64,000 bases of DNA. It comes from Mayamaea pseudoterrestris. Its lineage: Eukaryota; Bacillariophyta; Bacillariophyceae; Sellaphorales; Sellaphoraceae. Positions 53,058 to 61,088 of the stretch are shown here, in pieces (position 1 is the first letter of the stretch; the number at the start of each line of letters is the position of its first letter). The notes beneath the pieces were generated by a model that saw only the letters and a program-made list of their open reading frames with translations, searched no databases and was not told where the DNA came from. The stretch covers positions 2,824,001 through 2,888,000 of the forward strand of contig BROI01000001.1 of the NCBI GenBank assembly GCA_027923505.1, read 5' to 3'. A program made the position numbers and the translations under genes.

Positions 53058-54708
53058 ATGGCGCCGAGAAGTAAAAACGTTCGACGAAGAAGACCCTTAC
53101 CGCTGATCATGATGATCGGACTATGCTGCTTGCTACAATCTGCGGCAGATCGAGAAGGTACGACTGTGGTCTGTGGTGACTGCCTGCAGCATTGTGCAAA
53201 AACCATCGGAAACTCACCAACTTCGCCATCATTTCGCAGCGGAATTATTAACAGAGAATACTCAGCTGTCGTCCGTAATCTTTAATCTTGAAGAACGCAT
53301 TACGAGACTTGAGCAGAGCCACGCGAAGGAGCTGCAAGATATTAAGGTCCAATATCATCAGGACCAAGAGCGTCTGCATTACAAGCTGCAGCATAAAATT
53401 CAACCGGAAACGCTACAATCACCAATCAATGAGAGTATACTACAAAGACTAGCGTCCTTGGAGACTCAGCAAGTCGAAGCACGCGTTGCGATCAACGGTC
53501 TGCTTGAGGAAGGAACAAAGCGGCCAAGCAAAACGCTCCAACAGGTGGAGTCGAAACAAGCCTTAAATGACTTGGAGGCTCGAATACGAAAGGATATTTT
53601 TGACGACATGGGTAGCATGCAACTCTGGTTACAGCAAGAATATGTACGAGCGACGGATCAAGTCAAGCAAGAACATCGACGTGCACTGGAGGAAGTCGAA
53701 GCGCGTCTGCTCGAGACTCATGCCAAAGATTTGCAGGAGTTGAAGAATGAATTGATTGACACAGTTAACCAGCATGCGGATGCAGTGGCTGCATTGGATG
53801 GAAAAGTAGACATGTGCTACAGTCAACATGTGGAACGGTTGAATGTTACCAAAGATTCAACAAGTGTTCGATCAGAGACGGCTGATCGGTCATCATCCCT
53901 GCGAGGCGTGTCGAGTCCTTTGTCTTATTTCACCCCATCACCTACACCAGAGCAACTTACGGCAAACTCAGATGCCGTTTTGTTGCTCAACGAAACAGTC
54001 TCGAAGCTGAAAGATCAATTCCAAGCGCTAGCTAGTTCCCTCAAATGCCTCGATCAAAAGCAATCGAATGGTGCCGACCTTTACTTTGTTGGCTGCAATG
54101 TTCATATCCGAAATGGTGTCGACGATACTCTTACCAAGAACGCTCGAGGAAACCTCATCATAGGATATAATGAGCAGACATCATCTTGCGGAGTCGGTGG
54201 CGGCATCTTTTGCAAGAGAAGCGGCTCGCATAATCTTGTTCTTGGGGTCGCAAACGAGTATACGCACGTCGGAGGCATCATTTCCGGCCATCACAACGAG
54301 ATTAGCGGCGAGTTTGCCTCCGTGTTTGGAGGTACACTGAATGCAGCAAAAGGATATCATGCGAATGTTGGTGGCGGTATGCAAAACACGGCGAGGGGAG
54401 ATTATTCGTACACCAGCGGTGGAATGGGAAACACAGTGACTGGAAACTTTGCCCAGATCCTCGGTGGGAGCAAGATGGGCGTTGCCAAGGGCGACTTCTC
54501 AAGCGTCGTTGGCGGAGAATCAAACAACGCCGTAGCTTGGTTTGGTACTATTATCGGAGGACAAGAGAACGAGGCAAAGGGCCAATACTCGCTCATCGCT
54601 GGTGGAACCAGAGACAAGACTTTGAATTATAAAGGCGCCACTATATTTGGCGGTAGTGACAAGAGTGCCGAAGGAGAGTATGTAACTGTCGTTGGTGTCG
54701 AGAAGTGA
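53058..54708 (+). CDS. Secreted coiled-coil protein with YadA-head-like repeats
   Basis: Two exons, 53058-53157 and 53240-54708 (82-nt intron, donor GTACGA, acceptor ATTTCGCAG, phase 1), 522 residues. MAPRSKNVRRRRPLPLIMMI leads into a hydrophobic stretch ending LLQSAADRE, a signal peptide or anchor. Residues about 35-300 are a long coiled coil (NLEERITRLEQSHAKELQDI; TDQVKQEHRRALEEVEARLL). From about residue 330 come 8 or so repeats of about 14-24 residues: HNLVLGVANEYTHVGGIISG, HHNEISGEFASVFGG, LNAAKGYHANVGGG, QNTARGDYSYTSGG, GNTVTGNFAQILGG. N-x-A-x-G-x-x-x-x-V-x-GG is the repeat of the left-handed beta-roll of bacterial YadA-type trimeric adhesin heads. The order is reversed relative to YadA (stalk first, head last). 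A role in adhesion or extracellular matrix is inferred. Confidence 0.75.
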
Positions 54709-55131
54709 CTGATACAGGGGACGTCTTGATAAACTTTGTGTTCGCCTACACATTTGATCACCTGATCAAATTATTACTCGTCGTCGAGTCAAGCTTCGGT
54801 TTTTAAAAAACTCTACGAGTAGTATGGCAGTTTCAATTTACTCCTGGTCTCTCTATCGATACATACATAACTCCGTCATGGGCTGCGACGATATATATTG
54901 TTGATGACAAGCTACTAGCTTCCATTTTTAAGGAACCAAAATAGTACTCTCTGACTCACAGTGACTCATTATTCTGTTCTTTTCAGCGTCATTTGTGGAT
55001 TCGCACCATGTTCACAGTTTACGTGCGAGCTTTCACGGAAGTCTGTCGTTGTCGAATTTTGCTCCTTGCCCCTGCCATCCTATAACTTTATAGAACATTT
55101 CGCACTGCTACCCTTTTGGCAGAAAATCGAC
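54709..55131. other. Intergenic, upstream region of sulfotransferase 3
   Basis: About 420 bp. An open frame continues upstream of the ATG at 55132 to 54961 but begins with GTG and lacks protein-like character, so it is taken as 5' flank. Nothing else is recognised. Confidence 0.4.
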
Positions 55132-56217
55132 ATGCACGACCTTTTAAACAGTTGTCGTGAGAGCACTAGAGATCGTTATCGCTTCGTGTTGCCAATTCTG
55201 TTCGCGTTGGTCATTGGAGCAGTATGTGGTTTTGCCACACAGTTCGTTGCGATCGGATCGCAAAGTAATGATGAGCACACGAGAATACAGCATGGGCCGA
55301 CGAAACGAGCAATTTTGTTAAGTTCCCAAGATAGTGGATCGGGCTGGCTTAAGTCTGTGCTGGATGGTGTGGACGGCGTCTCGTTTCAAGGTGAACGCAT
55401 GATCGGATACTCGTATCAATCCAATGAAAAGTGGCTCAAAACAAGTTGGACAAAGTACCAGAGGCAATTAGAAGAAGCGTTTGGATCACGAGAGACGAAA
55501 GGCTTGCAGCTAGTGGGCTTTAAGCTCATGTACGATCAACTTCCTCAGCCTCTTCTCGGGGATTTTGCAGAGTGGCTAAATGATAACGAGATATATGTCA
55601 TACACCTTCGCCGGCGAGCTGTGATCCTCCAAATTTCGTCGCACGTTCAAAAGATACAGGCCATGTTATCGGGGTCCATGAAAGAGGATCATGTACGGAA
55701 GAAGAAGATGGTTGTGCAGTACCCTAAAGTTCAGTTTGATGCGGAAAAGAGCGTTGCAAAGGTAAATCGACTCGAAAAGAACCAACAAGCCTTTGCTCAG
55801 TATCTTCACGTCCATGCTCCAAAGGCGCCGCAGTTTGAACTTTGGTATGAGCTGTTGGATGGACCGCACAAGAACAAGTGGTTCAACGCATTGTTTGCAT
55901 TTCTCGAACTCGACACCAAAATGACTGACATTGAATCAGATTTGATCAAGGTTGGCAAGCGAAGGTGCGAAGATCGAGTTGATGGTTTGCAAGGACCAAA
56001 CTACGACAACCTCGTAGGACTCGACTCGCAAGTGGCTTGCGCCATGCTGTACATGCAATCGGACGAGCATGCGACCCAGCTGGGGTCTTGGCAGCAAAAC
56101 CAATCACTTTTCTATCCCCCGGCGCAAGACAAGTGCCGGCTGACTCCAGCCTTGGACATGAAATGTATTGATCCAACGTATAACGCAAGTTCGTTGTCTG
56201 ATGAGGGGAAACGGTAG
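55132..56217 (+). CDS. Type II membrane sulfotransferase-like protein
   Basis: Single exon, 361 residues from the ATG at 55132. MHDLLNSCRESTRDRYR is cytosolic, FVLPILFALVIGAVCGFATQ is the membrane anchor, and the lumenal part starts with a short stem. KRAILLSSQDSGSGWLKSVL sits where Stf0- and carbohydrate-type sulfotransferases have their 5'-phosphosulfate loop (S-x-x-R-S-G-S/T), and IYVIHLRRRAVILQISSHVQ matches the 3'-phosphate strand-helix (V-I-H-L-x-R with Ser). The C-terminus is cysteine-containing (CRLTPALDMKCIDP). It would sulfate glycans in the Golgi using PAPS; the acceptor is unknown. It is only distantly like the duplicated sulfotransferase at 808 and 13340. Confidence 0.72.
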   Translation: MHDLLNSCRESTRDRYRFVLPILFALVIGAVCGFATQFVAIGSQSNDEHTRIQHGPTKRAILLSSQDSGSGWLKSVLDGVDGVSFQGERMIGYSYQSNEKWLKTSWTKYQRQLEEAFGSRETKGLQLVGFKLMYDQLPQPLLGDFAEWLNDNEIYVIHLRRRAVILQISSHVQKIQAMLSGSMKEDHVRKKKMVVQYPKVQFDAEKSVAKVNRLEKNQQAFAQYLHVHAPKAPQFELWYELLDGPHKNKWFNALFAFLELDTKMTDIESDLIKVGKRRCEDRVDGLQGPNYDNLVGLDSQVACAMLYMQSDEHATQLGSWQQNQSLFYPPAQDKCRLTPALDMKCIDPTYNASSLSDEGKR

Positions 56218-56548
56218 GATTGCTTGGAACAATGACTCCCACCGTAGGCGTTAGCGAAAGTACCTTTTACTGTGGATCATTGTGCGTCACGAGAAACGTT
56301 ACCGCACATCGACGTCTATATACCAGCTCTACCTATAATTTTGCTTCTTGCATGCTTTGCTGCGTTGATGAGCAGCCTATCTACCTACAAGTGCCGGTAG
56401 GTAGTTTTGAATACGAGACGGTATCTTTGCTGTCACACCAGGACTCATATCCTCGACGTATCGGTGAAGGTGCGAAAGATCGCCGCCGACGCAGGATCCA
56501 TTTATCGTTTCATTATCGGCGTAACCTCAAGTCGCTTGCTCTTTTCAC
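56218..56548. other. Intergenic, nothing recognised
   Basis: About 330 bp between two plus-strand genes, with the promoter of the peptidase gene. A 125-codon open frame covering it has no recognisable similarity. Confidence 0.4.
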
Positions 56549-59163
56549 ATGCCCATTGTATCTAGAATCGCTGGATTGTTGTTGTCAAGCCGTATAATTC
56601 CGTTTGCTCGATCATTTACTCCGCTCGCTTCCGTCGCCTGCCCATCCATCAGCTATAGCAGCAACGATCAATCGCATTCATTGGCTCGCACCTTGTCAAC
56701 AGCGGCAACCATGACGACTACGCGAGATGAAGAAGATCCGTACATTTGGCTGGAGGAAATCGACTCGAAGGACTCTCTAGACTTTGCCAAGGCTGCCAAC
56801 GACGCTTGCTTGTCAGCCCTTGGAAACCCAGAATCTTCAGTCAGCTACGCAAAGATTCTAGCGACGCTGGAATCGAACGATCGAATTCCGCACGCTACGC
56901 AGCATGGCCACGACAAGGATGGCAATGCCATTGTGTTTAACTTTTGGAAGGACAACAAGAATCCAAAAGGCTTATGGCGTAAAACAACCATGGAGAGTTA
57001 CAAGACGAGCTCACCAACCTGGACGACCGTTTTGGATATTGACGAGCTTTCCGCCAAGGATGGAGTTAGCTGGGTCTACAAGGGAAGTCGATTGTTACCA
57101 CGGGCGCGAGACGACGAAAATGTGGAGGGCGGTGGACGTATTGTGACTCGCGCGCTGCTAATGCTCAGCGATGGTGGAGCGGATGCGACGCATGTCAAAG
57201 AGTTTGACTTGACAACGCAATCCTTTGTCGAATCGGACGACGCCTTTCAGCTACCTGAGGCAAAGTCACGCGTGAGCTACAAATCCAGAAATGTGGTCTT
57301 GGTTGGTACGGACTTTGGTCCAGAGTCTTTGACCGATAGTGGGTATCCGCGGACTGTTCGCGAGTGGACGCGTGGAACGAAACTTGAGGATGCGCCAGTT
57401 ATTTTCGAAGGTGACAAGAAGGATGTGTCCGTTTCAGTTTACATTTCGGATGAACGCTCACATGGAGGAGGCATTTACGAAGTTAAAGTCCGGACGATGA
57501 CGTTCTATACGTCAAAACACTGGGTTCGCAAGATTAGTGCGGAGGAGCTTTTAGCGTCGACGGATCCACGCCGGCTGGAAAGCCATGTCAAGGAAAAGGA
57601 GTTTGTGGAAGTCGATCTTCAAGAGGACGCTCAGATTGATTTTCTGGGGCGTTTGCTCGTTATTTCGCTGCGATCTGACTGGGAACCGATTTCTGGATCA
57701 GTGTACAAGAGTGGTTCGCTAATCACTTGCAACGTGGATGACTTCTTAACGAAGGGAAAGGCCGGCGTAGACTATACCGTCTTGTTTAAACCTACGGCAA
57801 CTACGGCTTACGAATACTTTACGGCCACGAAGAACTATTTCATTCTATCCACCATGGATACAGTCAAAAACAAGCTCGATTTTTTTAGAATTGGAGACGA
57901 CGGAATGACGCTTACGAAAGTTGGCGGCGACGCAACGCCACAGATCCGTGACTGCAGTGCAAGTCCTGTGGACGTTCATAATGGGTCGGACGAATTTTGG
58001 TTTTCTACGAGTGACTTTACCACGCCAAGCACATTGTTTGTAGCGAACGCGAAGCGCGTTGAAGTTGCAAACGAAGGCGATGCGTTTATCGTCGAAAAGT
58101 GCAAAAGTCTTCCTGCCCAGTACAATGCAGACAATCTCGTCGTTCGTCAAGAGTTTGCAACGAGTGACGACGGAACAAAAATTCCATACTTTATAATCAT
58201 GAGCAAGGACACAAAACTGGACGGCAAGAACCCGACCTTGCTCTATGGATATGGAGGTTTCGAAGTATCGCTTGGGCCACATTACATTGCGACGGCAGGC
58301 TTGGGATGGTTGGAGCGCGGAGGTGTCTACGTCGAAGCCAATATTCGCGGGGGAGGAGAGTTTGGACCGTCGTGGCACCAGGCTGCACTCAAGGGGAACC
58401 GCCACAAGTGCTACGAAGATTTTGCAAGCGTCGCAGAGCATCTCATTTCAACTGAAGTGTGTTCAAATAAATCCTTGTGCATTAGAGGTGGTTCAAACGG
58501 CGGATTGTTGGTTGCAAACATGTATGCAATGCGTCCCGATCTATTCGCTGCCATCCATTGCGCTGTTCCTCTCATGTAAGTGCAACGGCTGACTCCCTGC
58601 TTGTCTACGATTTGTATCTAACTACCTTCTGACATTTGTGCGCAAAGTGATATGAAGCGCTACCACAAGCTCTTGGCTGGAGCGTCCTGGATGGCCGAGT
58701 ATGGCGATCCGGACACAGATGACTGGGATTTTCTTCAGAAGTATTCACCATATCACAGTACGTTCGCGGCGACGTTGTTGTCAGAGTTTCTTGCAGCGCT
58801 CCACTCACCGCCGATATTGTTTGCGCTTGCAGACCTGCATTTGTCGAAAGAGTATCCTCCGATTCTGGTGACCACAAGTACACGCGACGATCGCGTCCAT
58901 CCAGCGCATGCTCGCAAATTTGTAAAGGCAAGTAGACTATGAGCACTGCAGGCCATAAAAAACGCATGGCGTCATGTTAGGTCTAACGCCTATTATTGCT
59001 TTCACAGAAACTTTGGGACTTGGGCGTCGAGCATGTTTACTACTACGAAAACATTGAGGGCGGCCATGGAGGTGCTGCCGATGCCAAGCAGACAGCCTTT
59101 ATGACTGCGTTGGCTTACGACTTTATGTTCAAAGTCCTGACGGAGAACTTGAGTAGAATGTAA
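56549..59163 (+). CDS. Prolyl oligopeptidase family (S9A) serine peptidase
   Basis: Four exons, 56549-58575, 58648-58757, 58833-58927 and 59008-59163, 795 residues. The N-terminus (MPIVSRIAGLLLSSRIIPFA and more Ser/Arg) looks like a mitochondrial presequence; a later ATG (MTTTRDEEDPYIWLEEI) could give a cytosolic form. A seven-bladed propeller fills residues about 60-500. The alpha/beta-hydrolase domain has LLYGYGGFEVSLGPHYI, catalytic Ser in CIRGGSNGGLLVANMYAM, Asp in TTSTRDDRVHPAHARKF and His in ENIEGGHGGAADAKQ. Intron 2 (58758-58832) is 75 nt and in frame: spliced, the product reads YSPYHNLHLSKEYPPILV as the family expects. Intron 3 uses a GC donor (AAG/GCAAGT). The enzyme cleaves after proline in short peptides or removes dipeptidyl caps. 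Confidence 0.9.
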
Positions 59164-59314
59164 AGACTTGGTAAGATACAGAATGACGAGTGACAAGTTG
59201 AATATGCTTCTCCCACCACTTTGCATTGTAAATAAAGTAAGTCCGTCCTTGCCACTATTACTATGCTCTCTCAACAAATCTAAAGTCACAGATTGGCTGA
59301 ATATGTCTTATGTA

Positions 59315-60028
59315 CTACGAAGCTTCTTTTTGATTGCGTTGAATTATATCCGCAATGCCTTTGAGCCCAGCCAATATGGTAACTCCAAGATATGACCGAA
59401 AAATCAATTCAGCACTTTGCGCTCCAACAGACTTTGGCTTGACTATCCACTTGTTGCCGTCGTTCCATCGAATGCCATTCACATCCAAATACTTGAGATT
59501 ACTCTTGCTGTTGTCGACACTTCCCGCAGGTTCCCAGATGCCTTCATGTATACCGTCACCAGCCGAAATCTTGTTTGCATCAATCGTCCCAGTGAAAGTT
59601 CCAGTGCGGAGCTTATATAGCTTGATTTCCTCCTTGGAGCATCCACGAAGAATGCCAGACTCTTCCTTGGGACCAACGGCGGTTCCATCGTAACGAAAGG
59701 TGCCAGTCCTGGTGTCAATTACTTGAATGTGCCGACGACAGAATGGGTGGAGTGGATCGTCGTAGTCGTTTGTAAAGACTTGAGGGTAGTCGACGGCGTA
59801 GCAGGGCACATTTGCGCAGATCGTTACCGCCAAAATCAAAGCTGGTATGAGTGTCCTAGTTGGTAGATTATATTGTAGAGTTTCGCGAGTATTGTCTTTC
59901 GTACTAGTCGTCAAAGTCTGTGGCAGAAGATGTGGGTTCATCGTAACAGTCCTCACGTCGGACCAGGATGTCCAAGCGTCAGTTAATCCCGCCAACGCCC
60001 AAAGAAGATTCATTGGATGAATCCTCAT
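59315..60028 (-). CDS. Predicted plastid (thylakoid lumen) protein, unknown function
   Basis: Single exon, 237 residues from the ATG at 60028. MRIHPMNLLWALAGLTDA is a signal peptide cut before W, an accepted aromatic for ASAF-type plastid import; a Ser/Thr-rich transit region follows. A second hydrophobic signal, RTLIPALILAVTICANVPCYA, ends in an A-x-A-like site before VDYPQVF, as in lumenal precursors. The mature part has DDPLHPFCRRHIQVIDTRTG, RYDGTAVGPKEESGI, TFTGTIDANKISAGDGIHEG and GIRWNDGNKWIVKPKS, a beta-rich protein. It ends with a hydrophobic SYLGVTILAGLKGIADII segment. I do not recognise a named family. It is convergent with the peptidase gene. Confidence 0.7.
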   Translation of the reverse strand: MRIHPMNLLWALAGLTDAWTSWSDVRTVTMNPHLLPQTLTTSTKDNTRETLQYNLPTRTLIPALILAVTICANVPCYAVDYPQVFTNDYDDPLHPFCRRHIQVIDTRTGTFRYDGTAVGPKEESGILRGCSKEEIKLYKLRTGTFTGTIDANKISAGDGIHEGIWEPAGSVDNSKSNLKYLDVNGIRWNDGNKWIVKPKSVGAQSAELIFRSYLGVTILAGLKGIADIIQRNQKEAS

Positions 60029-60151
60029 CACCTCGGGTTTTTCGTTTATATAAATGGATTACTAATGGATGAATGAGAGCGATACAGCAACAGACTTGAG
60101 AGAGTATACTATGACCAAAAAGCCAAAAGAAAACGGACGAGATTCTCTTAA

Positions 60152-60161
60152 GTACCGGTAC
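60152..60161. promoter_or_regulatory. GTACCGGTAC palindrome, site 4
   Basis: Perfect 10-bp palindrome, 124 bp upstream of the ATG of the predicted lumen protein at 60028; same 10-mer as at 9724, 11546 and 18815. Confidence 0.5.
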
Positions 60162-60341
60162 GACTTTAGACATCAATGGAAACGACGGAACCTCATCACA
60201 TCGTCTTGATGACTGACGGCCGACCGCTTCATGCAGTCGTCGCCTTGTGGCAGGGGCCTTGTAAAATGCGTATCTTTTGCAAAGTTTTGCAAAGATGGAG
60301 CCAAACGCCCATTCAGCACCGTTTTTGAGACCCCGAGAGCT

Positions 60342-60750
60342 GTCCAAACACGATTAGCGTTCGCAATTCCGGTAATGTGGAGCTTCCCTTGTCAGTTCAA
60401 GTCCTTGCTGAAGACGTGGATAACCTTGCTTCGCTGCCGTCTTTTTAAAACTGCGATTTGAAAGTTTTACAGTCCGATGGACGCAAGATGTGGATGTTTA
60501 TACGGAAGATGGAACCACTCGTTTATTCTTCATGATGGTAGAAACCCCAGAAAATGGAAATGCCGTTCATATTATCAACTCTGGCAGCATCGAATGCCCA
60601 TTCATCGCGAGTGTACAACCGTACACCTTGGAATACTTTCGTCATCGATCGAACATGTTATCGGCGTCGACTGGTGAGATGTGCTTGTCAAATAGCTTGG
60701 CTACATGTGCCCACTTTTTGATGTCCACTACACTTTCCAATAAGCCTTGA
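60342..60750 (+). pseudogene. Orphan coding fragments, probable gene remnant
   Basis: Two neighbouring plus-strand stretches read like protein but have no clear gene ends. About 60342-60437 gives TISVRNSGNVELPLSVQVLA then a stop, and 60472-60750, after a TTTTACAG acceptor-like site, gives WTQDVDVYTEDGTTRLFFMM, NAVHIINSGSIECPF and a hydrophilic tail. The N-x-G-x-x-x-x-P-x-x-V and HIINSG patterns suggest beta-strand repeats. I do not recognise the parent family (a large VPS13-type lipid-transfer protein is one guess). No start codon or promoter is evident. The region up to 61088 otherwise holds nothing. Confidence 0.3.
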
Positions 60751-61088
60751 CAAAAATTTCCTGCAAGTCGTTGACATGCTGTTGTCGCCGAAGAACTGAG
60801 TCTTCAATGTTGCGACGCAATAGCGGGCGAGGACAAATTGCAATGGATACGATAGTCGGAACGATTGTTTAGATCAGGTCAGGGTGCAATGACTGATATT
60901 GCCCTTGCTGATGGCACGACACATGAGGAAAAAACGTTGCTCAAAGCATTTGGCGGGCTAAGTTGAGATTACACCCATTGTCAACACTGTTATTTATTGG
61001 GTCGTAAATCAATGGAAGGACTTCTACTTGATTAGAACATAATGAGGAGAAGTCAAAGGATACAAATTAACGCAAGTAGAAGCTGTAG

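Noticed and set aside
54961-55131. N-terminal extension of the sulfotransferase
   Set aside because: It begins with GTG and would place 57 irregular residues before a clean type II membrane anchor; the ATG at 55132 is preferred.
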